Counted from the first letter of the stretch, positions 1 to 10,012 are shown. The stretch is 64,000 bases of DNA from Dokdonella koreensis DS-123 (GCF_001632775.1 NZ_CP015249.1:4072686-4136685), one strand, 5' to 3'. The notes: generated by a model not told the origin, from the sequence alone. Numbers and translations: made by a program.

Positions 1-2319
1 TTGAGCCGCGGCGGCGAGACGATCGCCCTGCCCTCCAAGGCCTTCGACTGCATCGTCTACCTGATCGAGCACCGCGATCGGGCGGTCGGTCGCGACGAGC
101 TGATCGCGGCCGTCTGGGGCAAGGCCGAGCTCGGCGACAACGTGCTCGGCCAGACCGTGCTGTTCGCGCGGCGCGCGCTGGAGGATACCGGCAAGGAGCA
201 GCATGCGATCCGCACGATCGTGCGCTACGGTTACCACTGGGTGGCGCCGGTCACGATCGAGACCGCACCGCAGGCCATGCCCGCGCACGCGTCGCCGCCG
301 GCAGGGCCACAGGACGACGCGGCCATCGTCCCTGGTCTGGACCTTCCGGTTCCGGCTCCGGTGACGCACCGGCATCGGGCCGTCGCGCTTCGCGTCAGCC
401 TCGCACTGGCCGCCGTCGCGCTGGCGATCGCCGGCGGCCTGTTCTGGCGCAGCGCCGCCGTGCCGGACCGCGCCACCGGGGCCACCGCGGGCCCGCCGGC
501 GGCGCGGCCGGCCACGCTGGTGCTGCCGGCCACGGTCAGTGGCGACGCCGAAGCCGGCTGGGCTCGCCTGGGCGTCATGGACCTGGTGGCCGACCGCCTG
601 CGCGCGGCGGGGCTGGCCGTGGTGCCGAGCGACAACGTCGTCGCGCTCGCGCGCGGCCTCGCGGCCGACGATCGCGGCGACGCGCTGCACGCGCTGGCGA
701 CGGCCGCCGCGGCCGGACTGGTCGTCGATGCGCGCGCCGATGCGCTGGCCGGCCACTGGCGCGTCTCGCTGCGGACCGTGCTCGGCCGCGAGCCGCCGAT
801 CGACGTCCAGGGCGAATCGCTGGACCTGCTGGCCGCGGCGCGGCTGGCCGGGGACCGGCTCGCGGCACGGCTGGGCGGCGATCAGGCGAGCACCACACCG
901 GCCGCCGAGCCGGCGCTCGAGGACCTGCTGCAGCAGGTCGACGCGGCGATGCTGTCCGAACGGCTCGACAGCGCGCGCGTCCTGCTCGACCAGGCCGGCG
1001 CGGCCCTGCGCGCGGACCCGCAGCTGCGCTTTCGGCGGGCCCAGATCGACTACCAGGCCGGCCAATCCGCCGCGGCCGAAGCCGGCTTCGCCGACCTCGT
1101 CGCCACCGTGCCGGCCGAGCAGGATCCGATCATCCATGCCCGTGCGCTGCATGGCCTGGGCATCCTGGCGATGCAGCGCGGCGACAGCGCGGCCGCCCTG
1201 CCGCGCCTGGATGCCGCGATCGACCTGCTCCGCGATCGCTCGGTGCCCGACCTGCTCGGCAAGGCCTACAACAGCCGCGCCGGTGCACATGCGGTACGGC
1301 GCGAGAACGCCGCCGCGCTCGCGGATTTCGCGGCGGCGCGCAGCGCACTGGAAGCGGCCGGCGACGGCCTGGCACTGGCGGTCCTCGATGCCAACCTCGG
1401 CGCCTTCGACCTGCTGCGCGACCGTCACGCCGAAGCGGTCGATGCACTCGACCGGGCCATCGGCCGCTTCGCCGCCTTCCGCCTCTACGCCGCCGAACTC
1501 AACGCCCGTGACGCGGCTGCGCAGGCGCAGCTGATCCTGCTGCGGCCCGACGCGGCGCTGGCCTCCGATGCGCGGCTGCACGAGCTGGCCAGCCAGGTGG
1601 CCGATCCGCAGCGCCGCCTCGCCGCGGAACTCACCCGCGCGCAGGTCCTGGCCGCCAACGGCCGGCTGGCCGACGCCCAGGCCCTGCTGGCGCTGGCCAC
1701 CGCCGATCCGGCCGCCTCACCGGCCCTCCGCGCGCGCGCCGCGGCGATCGCGGCGCGCCTGGCGCTGGCGGCCGAGGCGCCGGCCGAGGCGGAACGGCTC
1801 GCCACCGAAGCACTGCCGACCCTCCCGGACAGCGACGACGCCCGCCTGGCCGAACAGACCTGGATCACCTTGCTGCGTGCACAGCAGGCGCTCGGCGAAG
1901 TCGCGGCGGCAGCCGCGACGGTCGCCCGGATCGACGCCCGGGCGGCGAGGCTGGACACACCGCCCGCGCATCTGCTTGCACGGCTGGCCGCTGCCGAGCA
2001 CGCCGCCGATGCCGGCATCGCCATGGCCGGGTTCGAGCAGGCACTGGCCGCGGCGGACGAGGGCCGGACGCCGCTGGACGTCCTGCTGGTGGCGCAGGGC
2101 TATGCGCAGCGGCTGATCGCGGCCGGCTTGCCGGGGCAGGCCGCACCGCTGGCCGAGCGGGTACGCGGCTTCGCCGATCACGACTACGAAGCCGCCCTGC
2201 TGCAACTGCGCGTTTATCACGCGCTCGGCCAGACCGCCGCCTGGAACGGCGCGCTCGCGCGCTGCCGGCGGTTGGCCGGCGAACGGGTACTGCCGGCCCG
2301 CCTCCTCGTCGCACCCTGA
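1..2319 (+). CDS. Winged-helix DNA-binding, TM-anchored TPR regulator (5' truncated)
   Basis: A one-component transcriptional regulator of CadC-like layout. Visible residues 1-82 are an OmpR/PhoB-type winged helix (FDCIVYLIEHRDRAVGRDEL, ending in RTIVRYGYHWVAP). A proline-rich linker follows, then one membrane segment at about 127-149. The periplasmic part starts with RLGVMDLVADRLRAAGL and PSDNVVAL, followed by alanine-rich TPR-like helices to the end. The tail LRVYHALG...AW...RRLAGER.LP is shared with the regulators at 19607, 45041 and 57278. Aligned to the 19607 copy, about 19 N-terminal residues lie before base 1, so the TTG at base 1 is not the real start. The next gene, 180 bp downstream on the same strand, encodes a secreted repeat protein. 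Family known; ligand and target genes unknown. Confidence 0.88.
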   Translation: MSRGGETIALPSKAFDCIVYLIEHRDRAVGRDELIAAVWGKAELGDNVLGQTVLFARRALEDTGKEQHAIRTIVRYGYHWVAPVTIETAPQAMPAHASPPAGPQDDAAIVPGLDLPVPAPVTHRHRAVALRVSLALAAVALAIAGGLFWRSAAVPDRATGATAGPPAARPATLVLPATVSGDAEAGWARLGVMDLVADRLRAAGLAVVPSDNVVALARGLAADDRGDALHALATAAAAGLVVDARADALAGHWRVSLRTVLGREPPIDVQGESLDLLAAARLAGDRLAARLGGDQASTTPAAEPALEDLLQQVDAAMLSERLDSARVLLDQAGAALRADPQLRFRRAQIDYQAGQSAAAEAGFADLVATVPAEQDPIIHARALHGLGILAMQRGDSAAALPRLDAAIDLLRDRSVPDLLGKAYNSRAGAHAVRRENAAALADFAAARSALEAAGDGLALAVLDANLGAFDLLRDRHAEAVDALDRAIGRFAAFRLYAAELNARDAAAQAQLILLRPDAALASDARLHELASQVADPQRRLAAELTRAQVLAANGRLADAQALLALATADPAASPALRARAAAIAARLALAAEAPAEAERLATEALPTLPDSDDARLAEQTWITLLRAQQALGEVAAAAATVARIDARAARLDTPPAHLLARLAAAEHAADAGIAMAGFEQALAAADEGRTPLDVLLVAQGYAQRLIAAGLPGQAAPLAERVRGFADHDYEAALLQLRVYHALGQTAAWNGALARCRRLAGERVLPARLLVAP

Positions 2320-2499
2320 GCGGCAGCGTCACGGCGCCGGTCCCACCCGATCGAGAGCGTGATCGCCGGCGCCCGGCACGGCCGGGACGACCGTTTTACG
2401 GGAAACGAATGCCGCTTTGATCGAATACGGATGCGCGGGCACCGCCCGGCCCCCAGGCTCGGGAATCCGTTTCCGGCCGTTTCGCAAGGAGAATCGTCG

Positions 2500-3894
2500 A
2501 TGGTGCGTCGTTACCTGTCCGTCCTGTTCTGTGTCGCCGCCGGCGCAGCGCCCTTGGCCGTGGGGGCGGCCGACGGCGTGCTGGACCCGAGCTTCGGCAC
2601 CGACGGCGCCACCTTCGTCGTGCCGGACGGCGTCGAAGGGCACGAGCTGCGTGCCAACGCGGCGGTCACGCTGCCCGACGGGAGCGTGCTGGTCGGCGGC
2701 TCGCGCAACAAGTTCATCAACGGCAGCCCCGACCCGCACATGCGCGGCACGCTGGTGCACCTGCGCGCCGACGGCGCGGTCGATACCGACTTCGGCAACA
2801 TCCCCGGCATTCCCGGCCTACGGGTACTGCCCGACATCCAGCCGGGCACGCAGATGCAGATCGTCGAGGCGGTCGTGCCGCTGGAGGACGGCTCGATCCT
2901 GCTGGCCGGCAGCGCCGAGGCCTTCGGCCCGCTCACCGGCTTCATCGTCAAGCTCGGCGCCGACGGCGACCTCGACCCGGCCTTCGGCGAAGACGGCATC
3001 GTGCGCGTCACCGGCACGTACGTCCATGCGCTCGGCGTCGACGACCAGGGCCGCATCGTGGCCGCCGGCGAGCGCAGCAGCCCGGGCCTGGACCGCGCGA
3101 TCCTCGCGCGGTTCGATGGTTCCGGCCAGCCCGATCCCGGCTTCGGCACCGACGGTATCGTCGCGCTCGGCGCCGAGGACGAGAGCGGCTACCTGCGTAC
3201 GCTGGCGATCACCGGCGACGGCGCCATCGTCGCCGGCGGCATGGCCGCGGTGCCGGACGAGATCTTCGGCAGCATCTACACGTTCCTGATCGTGCGCCTG
3301 GGCGCCGACGGGCAGCCCGACGCGGGCTTCGGCGAGAACGGCCGGCGCACCTTCGTCCTGCCGGCCAGCACCTCGCCCTACAACGGCGTCAACCGGCTGG
3401 TGGTGGATGCCGGCGGCCGGATCGTCTTCGGCGGCTACTACCAGGACGACGCCAGCGAGGTGCAGGTGGTCTTCGGCCGCCTCACGGCCGACGGCAGCGA
3501 CGACGCCACGTTCGGTGACCCGGCCATGCCCGGCTATCGGCCGGTCGCCCTCGCGACCGGCGCCTGGAACCGCTACGTCAGCGGCCTGGCGCGGCAGAGC
3601 GACGGCAAGCTGGTCGCTTCGATCACCTATGCGATTCCCGATGTCCGCCAGGGCTTCATGGCCGTGCGGCTCGGCGCCGACGGTGCGCTCGACGGCGGTT
3701 TCGGCCAGGACGGCGTGTTCCAGCTCGACCTGGCGCCCAGCGGCATCTACAGCGATTCCACCGCGCTCACGCTGCAGGGCGGCCGGGCCGTTCTCGCCGG
3801 TGCCAGCCAGCGCGCCACCGGCTCGCGGCTGGTGGATCTGGGCATCGTGCGGCTCGAGAACGACGGCATCTTCACTGCCCGCTTCGACGACTGA
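2500..3894 (+). CDS. Secreted delta-60 repeat protein with acidic FxxxF tail
   Basis: A 464-residue exported protein. The start is ATG 2500, preceded by AAGGAGA at 2486-2492. It gives a classic signal peptide (about residues 1-23, ending near VGAADG). The mature part is a run of about 50-60-residue repeats, each opening with variants of LDPSFGTDG, PDPGFGTDGIV or LDGGFGQDGVF. This is the signature of delta-60 repeat proteins, which are predicted beta-propeller-like surface proteins. The protein ends DGIFTARFDD, one of the recurrent C-terminal tails in this window. It lies 180 bp behind a winged-helix/TPR regulator. A longer in-frame start at 2359 exists but would bury the signal peptide. Function not known; a surface or biofilm role is a guess. 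Confidence 0.85.
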   Translation: MVRRYLSVLFCVAAGAAPLAVGAADGVLDPSFGTDGATFVVPDGVEGHELRANAAVTLPDGSVLVGGSRNKFINGSPDPHMRGTLVHLRADGAVDTDFGNIPGIPGLRVLPDIQPGTQMQIVEAVVPLEDGSILLAGSAEAFGPLTGFIVKLGADGDLDPAFGEDGIVRVTGTYVHALGVDDQGRIVAAGERSSPGLDRAILARFDGSGQPDPGFGTDGIVALGAEDESGYLRTLAITGDGAIVAGGMAAVPDEIFGSIYTFLIVRLGADGQPDAGFGENGRRTFVLPASTSPYNGVNRLVVDAGGRIVFGGYYQDDASEVQVVFGRLTADGSDDATFGDPAMPGYRPVALATGAWNRYVSGLARQSDGKLVASITYAIPDVRQGFMAVRLGADGALDGGFGQDGVFQLDLAPSGIYSDSTALTLQGGRAVLAGASQRATGSRLVDLGIVRLENDGIFTARFDD

Positions 3895-3944
3895 TGCGCC
3901 GACGCGAACCGGCCGTCGGCGACGGCGGCCGGCTCGCATCGCCC

Positions 3945-3974
3945 GGGCCGGTCCCGCTCACGCGGGGCCGGCCC
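3945..3974. terminator. Strong GC hairpin between convergent genes
   Basis: Bases 3945-3957 and 3962-3974 form a 13-bp stem with one G-T wobble and a 4-nt loop. It sits between two convergent stop codons (3894 on plus, 3982 on minus). No T-run follows on either strand, so this is a terminator-like hairpin rather than a canonical intrinsic terminator. Confidence 0.5.
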
Positions 3975-3981
3975 GATGGTT

Positions 3982-6900
3982 TCAGCGCAGTCGCCGCCGC
4001 GGCCGCGCGGCGATCGCCAGGCCGGCCAGGCCCAGCCCGAGCAGCAGCGCACCCAGCCCGGTCAGGGTCGGCACCGGCACCACCACCGCCGGTGCGCCGA
4101 CCGGGAACACCGTCGGATCGGCTGCCCCCGGTACCGCCGGATCGTCGCTGAGCGCCGTCGCCTCGTTGCTGCCGTCACCGTCGCCGTCGTAGGCAACGCC
4201 GGCCTGGTTGCCGATCGTGCCGCTGGCGTCGCTGCGGATCGTCGCATCAATCAGCACCGTCACGCTGCCGCCGGCCGGGATCGCCCCGTTCCAGGTCACC
4301 GTGTTGGTGGCCGGGTTCGCACTGGCCGCGCCGCTGCTCGCACTGGCCGCCACCAGCACCAGCTGCGGCGGCAGCACGTCGGTCAGCTCGTCGCCCGGGT
4401 TGTCGCCCTGCGGCCCGCCGCTGTTGACCAGCACCAGCGTGTAGCGGATCGCCCCGCCCGGCAGGAAACTGCCGCTGACGCTCTTGCGCACGCTCACCGC
4501 CGCCCCGGCGACCGGTACCGCCGCGGTCGTCGTGTCGGTGGCGCTGTTGTCGGACGGGTCCGGGTCGGTCGCACCAGCCGCTTCGGCGACCGTCGCGGTA
4601 TTGGTGATCACCGTGCCGTCGGCCAGCGCCGGATCGACCGGACAGGTCGCCGTGAAGGTCGCCGCCGCGCCGGCCGGCAGGTCCACGCTCGCCGCGATCG
4701 CCCCGCTGCCGCCGGCCGGGCAGTTGCCGCCGCCGCTGGCCGCGCAGGTCCAGGCCGGTGCCACGCAGGCCGCCGGGAACGCATCGCTGACGGTGGCACC
4801 GACGGCGGCGCTGGGACCGACATTGCTGGCGACGATCGTGTAGGTCAGCGTACCGCCCGGTGCCACCGTGGTCGCACCGTCGGTCTTGCTGATCGACAGC
4901 GCCGTCTCGGCGCCGAGCGCATCGGTGTCGGTCGCGCTGTTGTTGCCCGGCGTGGGATCGGTGACGCCGGCCGGCGCCGCGATCGTGGCCGTGTTCACCA
5001 GCGTGCCGCTGGCCGTGGCGCTGATCGCACAGGTCGCCGTATAGGTCGCGCTGGCACCCACCGGCAGGGTGACGGGGCTGGCGATGTTGCCGCTGCCGCT
5101 CGGCGCGCAGGTGCCGCCGCCGCTGCCGGCGCAGGTCCAGGTGCAGGTCAGCGACGCGGCGAACGTGTCGGTCACCGTCGCGCCGGTCACTGCGCTCGGG
5201 CCGGCGTTGCTGGCGACGATCGTGTAGGTCGTGCTGTCGCCCGGCGTCGCGCTGGTGACTCCATCGGTCTTGGTGATCGCCAGGTCCGCCGTGGCGGCCA
5301 GCGTGTCGGTATCGGTCGCGCTGTTGTTGCCCGGCGTCGGGTCGTTGACGCCGGCCGGCACGGCGATCGTCGCCGTGTTGACCAGCGTGCCGCTGGCCGT
5401 GGCGCTGATCGCACAAGTCGCCGTATAGGTCGCGCTGGCGCCCACCGGCAGGGTGACGGGGCTGGCGATGTTGCCGCTGCCGCTCGGCGCGCAGGTGCCG
5501 CCACCGCTGCCGGCACAGGTCCAGGTGCAGGTCAGCGACGCCGGGAAGGTATCGGTCACCGTCGCACCGGTCACCGCGCTCGGGCCGGCGTTGCTGGCGA
5601 CGATCGTGTAGGTCGTGCTGCCGCCCGGCGTCGCCGTGGTCACCCCGTCGGTCTTGGTGATCGCCAGGTCCGCCACCGCCGCGCCGACGGTGAACACGGT
5701 CGGATCGGCCGCGCCGGGCTGGGCCGGGTCATCGGTCAGGCCATTCGTCTCGTTGCTGCCGTTGGCGTCGCCGTCGTAGGCGAAGCTGCCCTGGTTGGCG
5801 ACGGTGCCGGTCGCCGACGGCGACAGGGTCGCCGTGATCGTGATCGTCACGCTGCCCCCGCCCGGGATCGCCCCGTTCCAGGTCACCGTGTTGGTGCCGA
5901 TGGTGGCCACCGCCGAGCCGCTGGTCGCGGTCGCCGAGACCAGGGTCAAGGCCGCCGGCAGCACGTCGGTGAACTCGTCCCCGGGGTTGTTGGCCTGGGC
6001 GCCGAGGCTGTTGGTCAGCGTGACGGTGTAGGTCACCGGGCTGCCCGGCACGAAACTGCCGGCGACGGTCTTGGACGCGGTCACCGCGGCGCCGAGCAGG
6101 GTGATCGTGTCCGTATCGGTCGCGCTGTTGTTGCCCGGCGTCGGGTCAGTCACGCCGGCTGGCGCGGCGACCGTTGCCGTGTTGCTGAGCGTGCCGGTGG
6201 CGCTGGCGCTCAGCCCGCAGGAGGCGGTGTGGGTGGTGCTGCCGCCGGCCGGCAGGTTGACGGTGTCGGCAATGTTGCCGCTGCCCGCGGCCGTGCAAGT
6301 ACCGCCGCCGGCGCCCACGCAGGTCCAGGTGCAGGTCAGCGACGCCGGGAAGGTGTCGGTCACCGTCGCGCCGGACGCATTGCTCGGGCCGGCATTGGAG
6401 GCGGTGATCGTGTAGGTCGTCGAGCCGCCCTGGATCACGCTGGTCACGCCGTCGGTCTTGGTGATCGCCAGGTCCGCCTGCGGTGTCAGCGTGTCGGTGT
6501 CGGTGGCGCTGTTGTTGGCCGGGTTGGGGTCGGCGACGCTGGCGGTGACCGTCGCGGTGTTGCTGAGCGTGCCGGTCACGCTGGGGCCGATCGCGCACGA
6601 GGCGGTGTAGGTCACGCTGCCGCCGGACGGCAGGTTGACGGTGTCGGCGATGTTGCCGCTGCCCGCGGCCGTGCAGGTGCCGCCGCCGGCGCCCACGCAG
6701 GTCCAGGTGCAAGTCAGCGCCGCCGGGAAGGTGTCGGCCACCGTCGCCGCCGTGTCGGCATCCGGACCGGCGTTGGAGGCCGTGATCGTGTAGGTCACGC
6801 TGCCGCCCGGCACCGCGGTCGTCACCCCGTCGGTCTTGGTGATCGACAGGTCCGCTATCGCCACCCGGCACGCCGTCACGCTGACGTCGTCCACCGCTAC

Positions 6901-8919
6901 GCCGCCGAAGTTGACCGTGTTGTCACTGGTCAGGTTGAAATTGAGCTCGACGTTCTGGCCGGCCAGCGCATCGGCGCGCGTGACCACCTGGCTCCAGCCG
7001 GCGCGGGCCGGGATGTTGACCGTTGGATTGCCTACCGCGTCGGTCATCGTGGCGTCCAGCCACTCGAACAGCCGGACCGGATTGGCCCCGCCGACCTCGC
7101 GCAGGTCGACGCTGTAGAGATCGAAGCTCGCGCTCTCCATCTGGTACTGGTGCGACCAGCGCACCACGATCGGCGGCGAGAAACCGCCGAGGTTGATCGA
7201 CGGCGAGGTCAGGTTCTGGTTGCTCGAAATGTTGTAGGTATTGTCGAGGTCGGTTTTCCAGCAGTTGACGCCACTGGCGCAGCTGTTGAACGCGGCGACC
7301 GGGTTGGCGGTGGTCGTCGCCACCGTCGCCGGCAGGCCCAGTTCCCACTCGTCCTGCGTCCCGCTGTGCGTGAAGCCGGCCGCGCCGCTCTCGAAGTCGG
7401 TCGAGTACACGGTCGTCTGGACGAAACCGGGGCCGCATGTCGGCGGCGGCGGCGGCTCGCAGATGCGCAGGCTCCAGCTGGTCAGCGTGCCGCCGGAGGC
7501 GTTGTTGACGTCGTCGCGCAGGTCCAGCGTCCAGGTGCCGCCGGCATTCTCGCCGTCGAACCACGAGAGCCGGTAGTTCAACTCGGGCTTGAGCGCCATG
7601 TTGCGCAACGCGGTGAAGGTGGGCGGTATCGCCGCTTCGTCGTCGAAGACGACATCCATCTGCGCCTGGCCGCCGGTCGCTGCCGCGCCGATGTCGGTGA
7701 ACAGGCCGATGTCGTTGCCGCTCGGTGAGCGCAGGTGCGCGTCGACGTCGGCCATCAGCGCATGGTTGAGCTGGATCTCGACGTTGAGGTCGCCGATGCG
7801 CGGGTTGCCGGGCACGGTGATGAGCGAGCTGACCAGGCCGTTGGCAGGCCCGATCGTCTTGGGCACGTCGGTGCTGGTGTAGGTGGTGCATGCGGCCAAC
7901 GGCATCGGCGTCGGCGGCGGTTGCACGCTGACGCTCAAATGATAGGTGGCCGTCGGTCCGCCGACGGCGGCAGTGGCCGAATCGACGAAGGCGAAGTACG
8001 TACCGGCGGTCTTGATCGTGAAGACCAGTGCCTCGGACAGCGGATTGCCGGCCCCGGAGCTGGTGTCATTGACGACCAGGATCTGGTTGGCCGCATCGCC
8101 GAACAGCGCAATGCCGAGCCGGCCGTCCCACTGCACGCCGTCGCGCTCCGGATCGGCGTCCAGGCTGAGGAACACCGTGTCGCCGGCGTTCGCGGTGAAG
8201 GCGTACCAGTCCTGCTCGGTCGCAGCGGGCGGATTGCGCGTGCCGCTGACCCAGCCGTTGGCCGGCAAGGGGTTGGCGGTGCCCGGCGTATCGTTGGATT
8301 CCACCTCCGGCGTCGGGCTACCGCGCTGGATGCGCACATGCAGCTCATAGGGGCGCAGGGTCTGCGCAGCGGTGAAGTGGTTGACGCTCAGGTAGTAGGT
8401 GCCATCGGCGGGGATCACGGTGCCGGCGATGCTCGAGGACGTCGCCGCGAACGAGCCGTCGTCGTCGTCGAACTCCAGCACCGTCGTTCCGTCGGTGTCG
8501 AGCAGGTTCAGCTGGCTGTCGGCCGAGGTGCTCGTGTTGGCCGCGGTGATGACGGCCGCGTAGATGCGGTCACCGGCCTGCGCGGCGAAGCTGAAGTAGT
8601 CGACATCGGCTGCGGGAAAGAGGTTGCCCTGCATGCGCACGTACGTCGCGGCGCCGAGCGGCGTCGCGGTCGCCGGCGTGCCATTGGGCTCGACCTCGGC
8701 CGGGAACTCGGTCGAGAACGCCCGCGGCGAGACCGGCCGCGCCGCCTCGCTGAACGGGTTGGCCACCACCGGCTTGGTCTCGACGAAAGGCGCACTCACC
8801 GGCGCCGAAAACTGCAGTGGGCCGGTTGCCGGCTGCGCGCCCAGCGCACCAGCCGCCAATGCCACGACCATCACGCACAACGAAACGGCCGCGCGCGCGG
8901 CCCGGCTCTGCATCGTCAT
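3982..8919 (-). CDS. Large surface protein: two PPC domains, P-domain, seven DUF11-type repeats, IPTL-type anchor
   Basis: A 1645-residue exported protein. ATG 8919 is chosen because it opens a clean signal peptide (residues 1-28) behind GGGGAA. Two pre-peptidase C-terminal (PPC) domains occupy about 74-196 and 205-331. A proprotein-convertase P-domain lies at about 345-487, a jelly-roll or MAM-like region at about 495-690, and then seven DUF11-type repeats (ADLAITKTDGV..., ASKTVAGSF...). The C-terminus, PVPTLTGLGALLLGLGLAG followed by an Arg-rich end, is an IPTL/PEP-CTERM-type sorting signal: short motif, one membrane helix, basic tail. PPC and P-domains usually accompany proteases, but no catalytic domain is present here. 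It differs from its neighbours in having a membrane-anchor tail rather than the FxxxF tail. A role as an adhesin or cell-surface scaffold is inferred. Confidence 0.85.
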   Translation of the reverse strand: MTMQSRAARAAVSLCVMVVALAAGALGAQPATGPLQFSAPVSAPFVETKPVVANPFSEAARPVSPRAFSTEFPAEVEPNGTPATATPLGAATYVRMQGNLFPAADVDYFSFAAQAGDRIYAAVITAANTSTSADSQLNLLDTDGTTVLEFDDDDGSFAATSSSIAGTVIPADGTYYLSVNHFTAAQTLRPYELHVRIQRGSPTPEVESNDTPGTANPLPANGWVSGTRNPPAATEQDWYAFTANAGDTVFLSLDADPERDGVQWDGRLGIALFGDAANQILVVNDTSSGAGNPLSEALVFTIKTAGTYFAFVDSATAAVGGPTATYHLSVSVQPPPTPMPLAACTTYTSTDVPKTIGPANGLVSSLITVPGNPRIGDLNVEIQLNHALMADVDAHLRSPSGNDIGLFTDIGAAATGGQAQMDVVFDDEAAIPPTFTALRNMALKPELNYRLSWFDGENAGGTWTLDLRDDVNNASGGTLTSWSLRICEPPPPPTCGPGFVQTTVYSTDFESGAAGFTHSGTQDEWELGLPATVATTTANPVAAFNSCASGVNCWKTDLDNTYNISSNQNLTSPSINLGGFSPPIVVRWSHQYQMESASFDLYSVDLREVGGANPVRLFEWLDATMTDAVGNPTVNIPARAGWSQVVTRADALAGQNVELNFNLTSDNTVNFGGVAVDDVSVTACRVAIADLSITKTDGVTTAVPGGSVTYTITASNAGPDADTAATVADTFPAALTCTWTCVGAGGGTCTAAGSGNIADTVNLPSGGSVTYTASCAIGPSVTGTLSNTATVTASVADPNPANNSATDTDTLTPQADLAITKTDGVTSVIQGGSTTYTITASNAGPSNASGATVTDTFPASLTCTWTCVGAGGGTCTAAGSGNIADTVNLPAGGSTTHTASCGLSASATGTLSNTATVAAPAGVTDPTPGNNSATDTDTITLLGAAVTASKTVAGSFVPGSPVTYTVTLTNSLGAQANNPGDEFTDVLPAALTLVSATATSGSAVATIGTNTVTWNGAIPGGGSVTITITATLSPSATGTVANQGSFAYDGDANGSNETNGLTDDPAQPGAADPTVFTVGAAVADLAITKTDGVTTATPGGSTTYTIVASNAGPSAVTGATVTDTFPASLTCTWTCAGSGGGTCAPSGSGNIASPVTLPVGASATYTATCAISATASGTLVNTATIAVPAGVNDPTPGNNSATDTDTLAATADLAITKTDGVTSATPGDSTTYTIVASNAGPSAVTGATVTDTFAASLTCTWTCAGSGGGTCAPSGSGNIASPVTLPVGASATYTATCAISATASGTLVNTATIAAPAGVTDPTPGNNSATDTDALGAETALSISKTDGATTVAPGGTLTYTIVASNVGPSAAVGATVSDAFPAACVAPAWTCAASGGGNCPAGGSGAIAASVDLPAGAAATFTATCPVDPALADGTVITNTATVAEAAGATDPDPSDNSATDTTTAAVPVAGAAVSVRKSVSGSFLPGGAIRYTLVLVNSGGPQGDNPGDELTDVLPPQLVLVAASASSGAASANPATNTVTWNGAIPAGGSVTVLIDATIRSDASGTIGNQAGVAYDGDGDGSNEATALSDDPAVPGAADPTVFPVGAPAVVVPVPTLTGLGALLLGLGLAGLAIAARPRRRLR
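4900..5667 (-). repeat. 384-bp tandem near-identical DUF11 repeat inside CDS
   Basis: Two adjacent 384-bp units (about 4900-5283 and 5284-5667), in phase with 128 codons each, are nearly identical. For example, GATCGT at 5365 aligns exactly 384 bp after GATCGT at 4981, and the following bases match with few differences. Such identity suggests recent duplication or gene conversion, and makes the region prone to repeat-number change. Confidence 0.85.
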
Positions 8920-9581
8920 TTTCGATTCCCCATCGAGACGTCGCGGTGTCCGTCCCGATCTCGCTCCCCGCAGCGGCCGCCGACCCTCTTGTCGCCGTCC
9001 CCCACCGCCAGCGCACGATACGCCGACGCCCCGAGACCGTCCACAAGAATACTTTTCCCGCCGCTCACCCTGCGGACACCGAGCGGTGCGGCGGCAACGG
9101 CAGGTGCCCGCCCAAGCAATGACTCGGCCAATCCTTGAATCAGGGCCGAGTCGGGGCCGGCACGCGACCGGGGCGCCGGCCCCCGCTTTATTGCCTGGCC
9201 ACACGGCGACGCGCCCGCCCATTGCCGCCCGCGTTCAGACGGCGGCACCGCCCAGCGGCCCGAAGAGCAATGCAGCGGCCAGCCGGACGCGCGCAAAGCG
9301 CGACACCTCCTCCGGAACAACGAACACTCCGTACAGCGGCATCGCCCGCAGCGACAATGCCCACCTGATCAACACGTTGCGCCATCGGCGTTGATTTCGT
9401 ACCGGCCACCCCCGGACCGGAACCCACCACGTGGCGAGCGCAGCCACGCGAACCTATCCCAGCCCTGAACCGCGATCCGTATCACTCCCCCAGTTCATCC
9501 GCCGGTCGGACCGGCCCGACTAGCCTCCCCTGTCACCGACTCGCCGTTCGACCGATCGAGTCATTCCCGAGAGGACACGCG
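8920..9581. other. Intergenic region without recognised gene
   Basis: A 662-bp divergent interval between the large surface protein (minus) and the EF-hand gene (plus). Open frames here have no family features and look like arginine/proline-rich noise. Promoters for both flanking genes must lie here, but I could not pick a convincing -35/-10 pair. Confidence 0.5.
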
Positions 9582-9863
9582 ATGAAATTGCCACGCATCC
9601 AGCATCCCCTGTTCGCCCTCACGCTCACCGCCGTCTCGCTGGCCGCGTTCGCGCAGACGCCGCGCCAGAACTCCGCCGAACTGGCGCCCGAGTGGACCAA
9701 GACCGACACCGACCGCGACGGCTTCCTGACCAAGGAAGAACTGATCCCGTTCCCGAGCGTGCTCAAGCAGTTCGAGGTCATCGATGTCGATCGCGACGGC
9801 AAGATCTCCCAGGCCGAGTACGCCGACTGGGTCGATGCCGGGAAACCGACCAAGGACGGCTGA
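9582..9863 (+). CDS. Small exported EF-hand protein
   Basis: A 93-residue protein with a signal peptide (about 1-25, ending AAFAQ) and a pair of EF-hand calcium loops. The first is DTDRDGFLTKEE and the second DVDRDGKISQAE, both with Asp at positions 1, 3 and 5 and Glu at 12. GAGGA at 9571 supports the ATG start. It is probably a periplasmic calcium-binding protein. The gene is monocistronic: an intrinsic terminator follows 33 bp after the stop. Confidence 0.9.
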   Translation: MKLPRIQHPLFALTLTAVSLAAFAQTPRQNSAELAPEWTKTDTDRDGFLTKEELIPFPSVLKQFEVIDVDRDGKISQAEYADWVDAGKPTKDG

Positions 9864-9895
9864 CCGGTTCCGGGGTCGGCCCTGTCGATCTCGCG

Positions 9896-9925
9896 GAAGC
9901 GGCCTCTCGGGGCCGCTTCTTTTTT
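9896..9925 (+). terminator. Intrinsic terminator of the EF-hand gene
   Basis: A 9-bp perfect stem GAAGCGGCC/GGCCGCTTC (9896-9904 and 9911-9919) with a 6-nt loop is followed by six T (9920-9925). It is the only textbook rho-independent terminator I found in the window. Confidence 0.9.
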
Positions 9926-10012
9926 GGCTCGACGCGGCAGTCCGCATGATCAATCGGCGTGGCACCCGCCCGCATCGTTTTCCGTGGAAAGGACAGGCTC
10001 CAGGAGATCGCC

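Noticed and set aside
4900-5667. Regular repeats suggesting a CRISPR array
   Set aside because: The period is 384 bp and in phase with codons; these are protein-domain repeats.
3976-7728. A 1250-codon open frame on the plus strand
   Set aside because: It is antisense to the DUF11/IPTL protein and is Arg/Gly/His-rich noise typical of frames opposite GC-rich genes. The minus-strand reading has signal peptide, domains and anchor.
8624-9394. 256-codon plus-strand frame spanning the start of the surface protein gene
   Set aside because: It overlaps the signal-peptide region antisense and lacks any family features.
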